Part shown: positions 22,501 to 46,465 of the stretch, in pieces
Layout of the letters: each line of letters opens with the position of its first letter
Position numbering within the stretch: the stretch's first letter is position 1
Assembly: GCF_964204645.1 (NCBI RefSeq)
Contig: NC_134025.1
Location: 496,001-560,000 of the forward strand
Direction of reading: 5' to 3'
Origin: Tubulanus polymorphus
Lineage: Eukaryota; Nemertea; Palaeonemertea; Tubulaniformes; Tubulanidae
DNA length: 64,000 bases
Notes under the pieces: generated by a model
Database searches by the model: none
Seen by the model: only the letters and a program-made list of their open reading frames with translations
Told to the model about the DNA's origin: nothing
Translations under genes and position numbers: made by a program

Positions 22501-24821
22501 TGTTATTACTAGTTACCTGTCATTAGCGTCAAATTGTTTCTCAAGGATTATCATTAAACAAAAAGCTTTGATGTCTCTGAGTATACTTTAGTCAGCAGGC
22601 TACAGAGAGATCGCTGATAATATTATACAAACTGAGGGCATCGAACTTATCAATCGCAGTCTTCTTTAGCCTGATTTATTCTCAGATCTTGAAGGTGAAA
22701 AGATAATCAATGCCTTGAAGGAACTGGATGTAAGAGTTCTTCTTTCTTTACTCTCTCCCTCCCACTTTCTCTCCTCTCGTCGCTTTCTTCTTTCACAGGA
22801 TTGGATAGGATTTAATTGAGCGCGGCATTATGACACTTAAAAGACACTTTTGTTTTTCTGGCCTTCAAAGATTTCGTTTCGATAATAATTACTTTATAAA
22901 CCGCGCAGCGTCTGTGATGCAGTTGTAAGATCTCTTCTCTCTCTAAACCTTACATAAATATAACAATACAAAAACAAAATGAGACAAAAAGCTTTTTCCT
23001 ACTTTCCAAAAAATATTTAACTGAAATCGATTACATAATAACCTGAATTAAGATATCATTTTCAAGGAGCTCAAAATCTCCTCATATTTTGGATAAAAAG
23101 TGATAAGATTAAAACCAGCTATAAACAAATTTAAAAATGAGGTTTTAAAGATGAGGTTTTTCTATTGAGAATTAAAAGGCACACAGTTTTGTACTCTTTT
23201 TGAGTAAATGAGGGTAATTTTTACAGGTCGCAACGGGTTGATTGAGTAAATTTGCTGAAATATATTTTCAATTTGTGTGTGGTTTTTTTTTCAGGTGATC
23301 GAGTCTGTGTGTCTTTACCTGAAGGTAATTTCAACGAATCGAAACTTGACGATTGTGAGAATATTGTGTTGATAGCGGCGGGAACTGGTTTCACTCCGAT
23401 GATTAGAATTATCTATAAATTACTGATAGAATCAACTCAACCTAAATTACGGTTAGTTTACATTCGCTGACGTTTTTACTTCATCCATGATGAATAAAAC
23501 TGGACTACTCGGTTCTACAGCTGTTACGTGAGTTAAAACATCTGAAATAATCTGATTTTAACTCTAAACTGTTACCGGTCTCTGAACAGTTTGACAAAGC
23601 GACAACTGTAGAATTGTGTCCTGAATTTAGAGTCATTTGTTTCCATTTAACACTTTTTCATTTCAGGAATTTGACACTAACGTTTTTCAATAAAACATCA
23701 AGTGATATACTTTGGAAAGAACAATTAGAAGAACTGGAAAAGATGCATGAAAAGTAAGAAGCAATTTCACAGAACTGTGTAAACTTTATCCAGTGTGAAA
23801 CAAAAACTGAATTTGATTTTGTTGTAGGTTTAGAGTGATAAACGTGCTATCCCGGGCGGACTCGGCGTGGACCGGTTTAACTGGTCGAATATCCAAACAA
23901 TACTTAACAGATTTATTCAATGAATCAGGATTTTCTAATAGTAACACATACGTTTGTGTTTGTGGACCTTCTCAGTTTACTGATATCACTATCAGGTAAG
24001 ACCTCCTCAGTTTACTGATATCACTATCAGGTAAGACCTCCTGAGTCAGAGTTAGCGGTAACTCTTCACTTGAAATTACTTCATTTTCAATAAGTTAACT
24101 TTGGATCCAGTTTGACACCAATCTGAAATTCAAAACTGGTTCCAGTTTTAACTGTTGAGTCAAACCTGCCTCAGTCATATATCTATGGAACCAGGGAATT
24201 TCTGAACTGCATTTTGGCCCCATTTGGACTAGTTACTTTATATCAAGGGTTAGATTGAGAATATCTTATGATTTAGGTTCACTCATTTATAGTACATGTA
24301 TATAGATATGGGTTGAATCTGTTGGTGACATTAGGATTAGGATTAGGATTAGGATTAGGGTTAGGATTAGGATTAGGATTAAGGGTGTTGCATCTTCCAC
24401 TCATTGATATAGCACTTAATCCTTAGTATATATGATATCTTTTCCTTATTGTTGATGAAACAATAGACAGGACACAAACAGATAGACAGACAGGTACAGA
24501 CAGGCAGACACCTAGACACTGACGCACACAGGTCAGATATTCCTGGAAATCAGTTGTACGGATTCCATGGGTTCTAATCCAGGCACTTGTATGCGATGTA
24601 GTTTAATGAGACAGAATTAGACTCCAGGTGGGACCAACAGGTCCAGGCGTAAACCAAGCTGGACCAGGCGGGACATGGCAGGGAGGGATGACACTCTGTC
24701 AATACTCATTGTTATCATCAGCTAAACACAACAAATTTATACTTTCAGGATTTTACAAGAATTGGGATTTGATAAGAAATCTGTGCATGCGTTCCTCTCA
24801 TCTACTGATAGTCAAGCCTAA
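16559..24821 (+). CDS. CYB5R4: Cytochrome b5 reductase 4 (NCB5OR), b5-CS-reductase fusion
   Basis: Soluble or ER-associated NAD(P)H flavohemoprotein linked to redox and fatty-acid metabolism. Exons: 16559-16625, 16755-16940, 17018-17118, 17424-17487, 17643-17684, 17782-17827, 17912-17968, 18624-18775, 19052-19084, 19153-19272, 19468-19608, 19698-19850, 23295-23451, 23667-23753, 23828-23995, 24749-24821. The total is 1647 nt (548 aa; human 521). The b5 domain follows [12 protein letters not shown]. Its heme ligands are His97 in EFHPGG and His120, 23 residues apart as in human. A CS-type domain spans about residues 188-260 ([20 protein letters not shown]). The reductase part has the FAD motif RPYT (342-345), [11 protein letters not shown] near 415-423 and CVCGPSQF. 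The start at 16559 is chosen because upstream sequence lacks a good alternative, but the exon stays open back to its acceptor at 16501, so an extended N-terminus is possible. The last donor is duplicated (23996 and 24031). Confidence 0.95.
19920..20240. repeat. 15-bp minisatellite, CYB5R4 intron
   Basis: About 17-20 units of CCTGCACCCTCTCAG. The period is a multiple of three, so several frames stay open on both strands. Confidence 0.95.
20335..20900. repeat. 33-bp minisatellite, CYB5R4 intron
   Basis: About 17 units of GCTGTAACAGTCATTGTGGT plus GTGTCTGCTCAGA. The 33-bp period keeps long open frames on both strands; it is intronic and not a gene. Confidence 0.96.
24327..24392. repeat. Interstitial TTAGGA/TTAGGG repeats
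   Basis: About ten hexamers, mostly TTAGGA with one TTAGGG, in the last CYB5R4 intron. Confidence 0.9.
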
Positions 24822-24941
24822 CTCTTCTCTAGTCACAGACCACTCCTATCAATCAATATCAACCGATATTTACATTCGGTATTGGAACATGTTTGTTAGA
24901 ATTTATTGATATTTTGTTTTTGTAAAAAAAAGAAATGGATG

Positions 24942-24947
24942 AATAAA
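24942..24947 (+). terminator. Candidate polyadenylation signal for CYB5R4
   Basis: AATAAA lies 121 bp after the CYB5R4 stop codon, a typical spacing. A tRNA-derived repeat starts immediately downstream. Confidence 0.55.
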
Positions 24948-24957
24948 CTATAAGTGT

Positions 24958-25300
24958 TAGTAATAATTTATTAAGATATTTTGATTTGGATGCTGGAGGT
25001 AAAACAAGCAGCGACGACCCACAAAAGCCTGACGAGTTCTGGGATCGATGATATTCCGTCTTCCAAAAATGATATCAACAGAGCCCCGCAAGCTCAAATC
25101 TAACAAGCAACATAACCCTAGGTCACGCGTAACCCTAACCCTAGCTGTCCTCGAACCCGCGACCATCGGAGTATCAGCCGGGAATGCTAACCACTAGACC
25201 ATATACCAGCAGCGATAAACGTCTGTCTGGTCAGTGTGGTGACTGGTAATCGGTCGGGTATGGTGACTGGTGATCAGTGGGGTGTGGTGACTGTATAGAT
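24958..25300 (-). mobile_element. Composite tRNA-derived SINE, copy 1
   Basis: On the minus strand it reads a GTGACTGGT-type repeat block, then A box TGGTCTAGTGG, then B box GGGTTCGAGGAC, then CTAGGGTTAGGGTTA and a tail. The order matches the copy at 45185-45440. The acceptor stem does not pair, so it is not a working tRNA. Confidence 0.7.
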
Positions 25301-25514
25301 ACCTGCTCTATCATATCTCTGATAACAACAGTTATCGTTGATCTCCCAAATCCTCTCAAACAATTCAATAACATACAAATTCCATAGTTAACTTATGTAT
25401 ATAATATATTTCGTTTTTAATCATGATTTATTTGAAAATATATTTTACAATGATTTCTTTATCGTTTACGTAACACGTAAAACATCTCCCAGGAGTGAAA
25501 TTATAAACATCCGC

Positions 25515-25830
25515 ACCTAGAGGTATCACACGCAAACGATTTGACCCGGGCCAAATTGGCACGGATCAGGCTCGAGCCAAATTTGGCTAACTAGCGAGCT
25601 CACACGCAAACCACTCGATACTAAACGATGCTTTTAAACGAAGTGAAGCCAGGAAACAGTTTCAATTCAAACGCAATCATTTGCACCGTGCAAAAATTTG
25701 GCTCGGGCCTGGTCCGACGTTTTTTGGTCGGGCCAAATTCGACCCGGACAAACAGGCACGGGTCCATTCGGCACTCGTGTGAACAGTTGTTCCGGGCCAA
25801 ATTTGGCACGGGCCAAAACACTCGTGTCAT
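25515..25830. repeat. GGGCCAAATTTGGC-rich dispersed repeat
   Basis: Repeated GGGCCAAATT/GGCACGGG blocks with ACTCGTGTGAAC-type ends. A piece near 1018-1092 in GRIN1 shares the order GGGCC(A/T)GGT, CGACGTTT, GCCAAATT and AGGCACG. Confidence 0.6.
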
Positions 25831-26050
25831 CGCGGCTGATATCAATTACTCAGGAGATGACACGATATGAAATAAACGCGCGCTGAGATTCGATCACCAG
25901 ACGATACGGTGCAGTATCAATTTGATTGTGGCTGCAGTTGCTCAATAGTGTTAACCAATGGGGATTAATACCATTATAGCAATGCCTTTTCTAATAACTC
26001 CATACTTTTAATAAAAGCATTTGTTAAGCCGTAAGGGGTTCCTACGAGTC

Positions 26051-26287
26051 CAGGGGCAGATCTAGGATTTTCCATGGGGGTGTCCAATGAGAAAAAAGGG
26101 CACTTTTTACGAACACTGCGGATACTTTTACACCATTTTAGGGGGTGCTTTTGGTTATTTCATGTGTTGAAAAAATCATTATAGGTGGAAACCTTGGTCC
26201 AAAAAAATTTGACGTGACATTTTTGAGGGCACTTCAAGTTTGAGGGGGGTCCGGACACCCTGACACCCCCACCCTAGATCCTCCCTG
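26051..26287. mobile_element. hAT-like MITE
   Basis: Ends CAGGGGCAGATCTAGG and CCTAGATCCTCCCTG are imperfect inverted repeats, and GAGTC directly flanks both sides. 237 bp, no coding capacity. Confidence 0.7.
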
Positions 26288-26991
26288 GAGTCGGATCCAT
26301 GCTGTGTCGTAAGTCCGACGAAACCCGTGGAAAATAAAATTACTAAAGTAATTGTGAATGTCATTTATCATTCACTTGACCAACTGGACCCAATAAACTA
26401 ACATCAATATGAACCCTCCATTGGACCCCCCCCCCCCCCCATTGAAACCGGGCCCTGTTTTCAGACCGTGACTGCTGTATTTGATCGCAACGAATATGAA
26501 AAATACAACATCACTATAAACATATACATATACAAACAATATGAATTTGGAATGTGACAAAGAATAATTAATTTCATGAATGCTAAAACCTAACAGAATA
26601 CCAATCACGACAGTATTCCGAATAGAATCAATCACGACAGTAGTCGGCCAGATTTGAAATTTAAAACCTAAGATTAAGATTTATATTGAAGCACCCAGCA
26701 AAAGTAAACAAGTATGAATTTGATTGTCTTGAAGAATCAGAGAGAATTATACAGAGATGTTTTGAGTTGAATTATAGTCCATGTGACTGTAGCAATTGAC
26801 CCAGAATCCTGAATTTAGTTACAGTGACGTTTCGGGTAAGATACCTCTTACACATCTTCAGAGATTTATCTTAAATGTTAGATTTGTATGAAGATCGATG
26901 TCGTAAGAAGCATTTTACCAGACACGTCAGTTTTAGTTATACATGTTCAATATAAAAGGTCTGTTATATATAATACGTGTTAGTTTCAGTT

Positions 26992-40312
<13,321 letters not shown>

Positions 40313-40678
40313 CGTTTAAATTTGAATTTCAAATAACAAACCGTTGCCGTCGTCGCCCGTTATTTTGAACGAATCAAACAATTTCCGATCGAATTTCGAC
40401 ATATTAACGAAATTAGTAATTAATCCAGACGGTGGTTTATGCGAGATATACCGGCGCGGAGTTTGAGTGAGTAGAGCTGCACCGACTGTCGATCGGTAGA
40501 GCTGTAATAGCGAGCGAGCGAGCGAATAGCCGCGTGTTGATGATCAACGAGATGTAAGAAACCTTCAGCGACGTCTGTAGTTCTTATTACATACATCAAT
40601 TCACTAACTGATGTTTACGGAATCTACATCGGGCAAATGATTGTTAATTTATTCATTATTCTGACGTTAAGACGAATA

Positions 40679-40854
40679 CAGTAAACCTCGCCTTATACTC
40701 GGACATGGTCGCGACTTTTGACTTATTCGGACGAAAGCGAAATCATTTTTCTGACTTCAAAACGTATTTTCTTATCCTTGACTCGAATTATGCTTCGCTT
40801 ATCTCGGATCAATTTCGCCGGTCCCAGTTTGTCCGAGCTAGACGAGGTTTACTG
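40679..40854. mobile_element. pogo/Tigger-like MITE with TA duplication
   Basis: Ends CAGTAAACCTCG and CGAGGTTTACTG are exact inverted repeats, flanked by TA on each side. 176 bp, no coding capacity. Confidence 0.85.
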
Positions 40855-42125
40855 TAGTACTTTGTCGGCTAAATATGTTTTATTAGAAATCGTGAGCTTT
40901 CACTACTTATGTAAAGAGACTAGCTTCATCAGGTATATAAGCGACTCTTCTAATTGACCTCGTCAAAGTACAGTTTGTCTTTACTCTGTTCTCCTCATTA
41001 GTGTGGCGTCATGTACTCTCTGACCTGAACGCATTTCAAATTTACAACATTGAATTAAAAACAAGTAAAAATATATGAAATATTCAAATATCAAGACAAG
41101 TAAATAAACAATTTATTCAATAACAATTCATTTATTATTATAACTTTACATAACATAGCAATCATTTATGTGATAAAATTGTATCTTGATATTTTGCCGG
41201 TACCTTACGTGACATCATAGAGTGCCATTGGCCATCACGCGCATGCGTTTTACTGAAGTTGGAGGCACAATTGACGGCCAATATGACGTATATGAACAAT
41301 GAATAGAGTCTAGTCGTTATGGGGATGACTCAAGTGATCAGTTGAGTTAAAACAGTCGGAATGAACTAGTTCCAATTCAGAGAGTCAAACTGGACCGATT
41401 AGTGTGGAATTAACTCCAGGACCCAGTTGCGCAGTCATGACTTAAGTCTAAAAATGGTTTAAATCTTGAGTCTTAAATTGTTAGATTGGTTTAAGAACTA
41501 AGATAAGTGTTGAAGAAAAAACCCACAATATGCCATCAAAACTGTTTTGAAAGTGGCTCGTAAAATTGAGTCGAAAACTATCGTATTTATTCTTCATATT
41601 GCGGATTTTTCCTTTCTTCATTGTCCAATGAAGTAACTGAGATGGTCTTAAACTGGTCATAGATCTTAGCCACGACTGTAGTACCCCTGATTGAGGTTTC
41701 AATGGAATATATATATCTTAGTAAAACCATTACCGCGGAATATTGTGAGTGTGACCGAATACATGTTTCCAGTACCTGCAATAAAATCGTTTTAAATATC
41801 ACAGATTTTGACTGATTTTTTAGATAATACTTAATTTAAAATAAGGTATTTACAATTTACAACAGTATACACACACATCGATACATTTGTTCATTCAGCA
41901 ATTATTCAAATTAACAATCGTCCTGTACGCTGATTGGACAAACACTGGCATTCACGTACTCTGATTGGACGATGACTTTCCTTTGGTTTGGCGAGAAATT
42001 AATTTGAATAATACGTGCGTAATTATTTCATTTCTAAACCAAAGACAACTTTTTTCTAGAATTTCTAATCACAACTGCTTTTCAGAATTGAACTATTTTC
42101 TAAATTTTGATCAAAAGTGACCCGT

Positions 42126-42131
42126 TTTATT
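42126..42131 (-). terminator. Candidate polyadenylation signal for the synaptotagmin-like gene
   Basis: Reads AATAAA on the minus strand about 295 bp past the stop codon. It is a position-based candidate. Confidence 0.3.
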
Positions 42132-42424
42132 AGCATTCGCAAACAACGCCGCGTATCGGACCCCGTATCCTAGTGATATATCCTAGTGATACGGAGACAA
42201 GACTAAATTCTATTGAGGATTTACTGAATTATTCCATAAATCTAGCCCAAAGAAAAACAGACAAATCATAGTTTTAGATAGAGGAGAACAATGAATATAA
42301 AGAACACTTTAATCAGTGATCTTGGAGACGTTTTAAGCTGGTAACAAATTATATTAACATACAAAAAATCTTTTTCAGTAAAAGAAACAACAGTCAGACA
42401 ACACGCACCCACACACTGTCAGTA

Positions 42425-45400
42425 TCATGTTAAACTGTGCCAATATGCAACCGCTTTACGAGGAGAATTTCGCATTTCCATCCAATGCGCGTGACCGGAA
42501 CCGTACCCCGGTTCTCCCAGAATGCATTTTCCGATAGTCTCTTCCGGTGGACGACTGGTATCGGAAGTTTTACCGATCACTAGAATTAGCACGGCTACCT
42601 GGTCTAAAAATGCAACCGGTACATCGAAAGAAAGAGTCTCATTAAATATCGTATTTAACGCCGGCTCTAGTCGTTTTGTGCGTTTCTTTTGAAGAGTTTC
42701 TTTTCCTCTGACCATTAGAGCTTTTATATACAGTTGACACCCTGTAAATATACAGTATATTAAAATACATACATCCGATTAGTTGAATGTAGAATCTTAA
42801 AAGATCTTTCAAACTATGTATGACTATATACTCATACTTAGACGAGAAGATACACAATATCCGTGTATGATATTGACGAGAGAAATCCCACAATAACGAA
42901 GCCAAGATTGAAAAAGTCTATATCAGAATGATATCATGATAGAATGATATCAGAATGATATTCTGATATAGAATTCTTCAATCTTGGCTTCGTTATTGTG
43001 GGATTTCTCTCGTTATATTCATACTATAGTAAAATAACTTCGTCCAACAAAATAGATTTCTACATAAAACTCCTAAAGTATAAGAGATAAAAGATGCGCG
43101 TCCATCACTTAAATATATATAAAAAATCAAAGAATTTAGAAATAATCGGTGGCCTGATATATTAAATTCTATTCATATGTCTCGAGTGAGAGTCTTAACT
43201 ATTATCGTGTATGGGACGTTTTAGTTGAATCAGATGAGTCGACACAAAATTGAAATATCAATCAATATTTCAAAACCAAATATCTGATTTGAATATCTGA
43301 TAATCTGTTGATATATGATATGATATAATGTGGGCGACGAATGGATGGGTAATGTGAACTAGTGACATATGCTGCATACATTACACACATCAAATATGTT
43401 ATAATATATTGCGTCCATTTTATTAGAAATTATAGAAATCTCGACATAATCGCTGATATGCACCAGCATTTATGGAAATCATGGATTCTAAAAAGGCCCG
43501 TATCAGAAAATGAGTTTTACTAGTCATCATAACTTCATACTGATGTAAGTTCTGTGAAATGGCCCCCGGATTCAACTCAAAACTTTGGAAACTGGATCCA
43601 GAGTTAACTCACAACTGTGGAGCTGGATCCTGGACAGTATAAGGGGGCACCCTGAATACATACCTTCAATATGATCAGTTTTAACATCGCGTAATTTCAC
43701 CATTCCAATGTGCAATTTCTCAGCAGTTGGTAGATAACTTAACGACAACAACACTTCACCACGTGATGGCTACAATATGAAATATACACTGAAGGTCACT
43801 TTTTACGAAAAACAGAAAGCCTTCTATCAAAACATCATCACGATAATTAGTTGAAAATTATTTCAGAGATCTGTCTAATGCTGTATCCCTGAAGATGACG
43901 TCGAAACTTTGAATAAACTGTCATTAGCTCAGGGGAAAATATCGTCTATTCTTAGTGCGTCATCAGTGGCTATCTATCTATCGATGATGCTATTATTCCT
44001 AAGATAATCTTCAAATCGAAACGCTGAATAAATCATTAACTCAAGGAAACTTTACGTTCCTAGAATAGATGTAGACAAAGTGGTTCATAGATGGTTATTT
44101 GAAATGAACTGATAAAGAATTGATAGAATTATCAACTAACCTCATTAGGGGAATAGAAAGTTTCGGTAAATGCAACTTCTTCTGATAAATCAAGCGCCTC
44201 TAATTGCACTTCAATCTGTCCAGTCCATTCGTGTCTAGAGTACTTATCGTATTCATAACTCATTACTTTCAACACGTATTGATGTGATGCCTTTAAGTCT
44301 GGTTTATCCAGTAAAAATGTCTCGAAAAATTCCGTTTTCATAGTACGAGATTTCGTCGAAGTTTTCGCCTCGGAAATCAATTTCGTGATGGCGCTTTTTT
44401 TCGACATGTTCCTCGAATATAATGAGAATTTGAGATAAATGAAAGCCTGTCCACCGTACAGTCGAGGTTGTAGGTTATCAATATGTTTCATACGAATTAA
44501 CAGTTTATTTCCTTCCTCCAGATTTTCCTTGACGCATAAAGCGAATACAGCAGTTCCCGGAGGTTGCGCGTTACTCTCTAGTTCCTCTCCTCCTGGTAGG
44601 ATATTTTTCAGACTTTCGTACGTTTCATAAACAGAAGCGCTGATTAAATCATGTTCACTCATTCGATTCCCTCCCTGGAAATGAACGATTGAATCGTATT
44701 GAAAATCTGAAGATCAGCACGAGCCGAAAGACTATCGCAGATTGGAATGAAGCTTAACTTAAGAATGAATTTTTAACCAAAGAAATACTGTGAACGATTT
44801 GTGAATTATTGATCAGATGGACCAAATACCGCAGCGGATACCCAACAGATGGCGTCAAGAATCAAAAGTATCCCTCCTCCCCTCACACCATGCCCCCCCC
44901 CCACGCGACACCCCTGGTTACCCCTAGTTACCTGTTCAGTAATTGAAGTTGGTGATTTTTCGCCCGGTTTTAGCGGCGCCCAAAAAGTGGGTTCAATTCC
45001 GGCTAGTTTTACTTTCATCAATCTGTCTTCATCTGCAAAACAAAATCATATTGTATCATTTTAATTCTCGGGCGTAAATAAAGTTGAAACAATAAAAAAC
45101 GATATGACTGTATATGTATATATTGTTCTATCGTTCAACGGTGCCTTCTGGTGTCTTATATCTTAGTGAATGGAAACACTACTACCACACATGACTGGTC
45201 AACAGTAGTTACCCCACTCCTCACTGGTCACCAGTCACCACACCTGACTGGTTACCAGTCACCACACTGACCAGACTGACTTCCAAACACGCTTAATTAC
45301 TACCGGTCAATGGTCTAGTGGTTAGTGTGCTCAGCTGGCGTGCTGGAGGTCGAATCCGAGCTATGGTTACGGTTGACCTAGGGTTAGGGTTATTTGATGA

Positions 45401-46465
45401 TGCCTGGCGAGGTCGAGTTAAGGTTACAGATAACCTGAGGTCAGGTTTTTTTAAATCCTTTTTTGGTTTAGAATTTCCCATTTTGGTTCAGAATCTTGAT
45501 TATTTTTGAAAGAAAATGCCCGTTTTGGGAATATAACGAACTGTACTTGGACGGGCTTGCAAATCCTACCCTGGAAGTCCAGGTTTGCCATGAAAGATGC
45601 CCTGGGAGTCGAGCATGTCAAAAACGCTCGAACTAATTGATCGAATTCTTAATTAATTGCTCGTATAACGATTAGTGCGTGATAGGTAATTTTCACAGGG
45701 AGGTTAGCGGTAAGTGAACTGGAATGATTTAGTGAATATTGATAGCTGAACAGGTGCCTCGAGGCGCGACGCTGGTCGTGGTAACAGGTGTCGCTGAAAT
45801 TCTACTGATATAGAGCTTCAAACACGATAGATATAAACATCCAGGCCACTGCGCGATATTCACCGTCACAATTCATCATTTATGATTTATATCAACAGAT
45901 AATCTTTATCACTAAACATTTCAGTTAATTTCAGTTTGACGACGGAACAAGTGTCGAATTCTCATTAAACACGAATTAAACACAGTTACAGAGATTTTTA
46001 GATTTACGGTTAATCTGACAATTCGGCACCAGGAGCTGCAGTTGCTCACGACAGCCGTCAGATAGACAGATACCGCTATCATTGTCACTATAGTCAACTA
46101 TCCAAGCAAACTACTTAATGAGCAACAGGTACCAGCCTCAGTCCCACCTAGTTCCACGGAACGCATGCGCCACTGGACGGACCCACGCACCATAAGAACT
46201 GTGGCCAAAATAACTATTCCTAATTCTTTTTCATGGGTGCGTTCTCGATTTCATTTTCTTGTTGTAAATATTCTTAAACCATGATTTCTTATGAAATGAA
46301 TTGAAATTGAAAACCACGTGACTTACCTTTGTCTGGATATCGACAGGGGGAGTGCCGATTCAAGGGACAATCTGGACCCAAAAGACAAACCATCAATAAT
46401 ATCATAAACACGAAGAACGTCAGAATAATGATGACAATCAACAACTCATCCCAGGCATCAAGCAT
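42425..46465 (-). CDS. Synaptotagmin-like protein with two C2 domains
   Basis: Probable membrane-trafficking protein of the synaptotagmin family. Exons in transcription order: 46465-46327, 45032-44932, 44674-44141, 43769-43664, 42741-42425. The sum is 1197 nt (398 aa), with consistent phases. The N-terminus MLDAWDELLIVIIILTF begins a single transmembrane segment (about residues 8-30), followed by Cys and Pro residues (CLLGPDCPLNRHSPCRYPDK) that could be palmitoylated. The large third exon carries a divergent C2A (LLIRMKHIDNLQPRLYGGQA). The fourth has the C2B start GEVLLSLSYLPTAEKLHIGM, typical of synaptotagmins. The last has FNETLSFDVPV and ends in the family WHxL motif (YWHSLT). The Asp clusters that bind Ca2+ are poorly kept, notably in C2B loop 3 (VIGKTSDTSRPPEE), so Ca2+-independent action is likely. 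The start is the first Met after an acceptor; a 5' non-coding exon is presumed upstream. Subtype is not assigned. Confidence 0.8.
42876..43013. repeat. Long perfect palindrome (fold-back element)
   Basis: The outer 37 bp of each arm are exact reverse complements (starting ACGAGAGAAATCCCACAATA), followed by an imperfect inner arm with TCTATATCAGAAT. Located in the last synaptotagmin-like intron. Confidence 0.92.
45185..45440 (+). mobile_element. Composite tRNA-derived SINE, copy 2
   Basis: Order: ACCAGTCACCACAC repeats, A box TGGTCTAGTGG, degenerate B box AGGTCGAATCC, then CTAGGGTTAGGGTTA. Same order as the inverted copy at 24958-25300. Lies in the first synaptotagmin-like intron. Confidence 0.7.

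Larger units (their letters stand above)
24822..26991. other. Intergenic region between convergent CYB5R4 and SLC16 genes
   Basis: Made of a SINE, the GGGCCAAATT repeat, a hAT-like MITE and a dC run near 26420-26440. No coding exon seen. Confidence 0.7.
40313..42424. other. Region between the SLC16 start and the synaptotagmin-like 3' end
   Basis: Holds the presumed SLC16 promoter and 5' UTR (40313-40560, CpG-richer, with a short GAGCGAGC run), a Tigger-like MITE, and a fragment of the fold-back MITE family near 41400-41510 (GACCCAGTTGCGCAGTCATG). No further coding exon seen. Confidence 0.55.

Noticed and set aside
25140..25205. Possible tRNA gene
   Set aside because: A and B boxes are present, but the acceptor and anticodon stems do not pair and a second copy sits in the same repeat context, so it is a SINE head.
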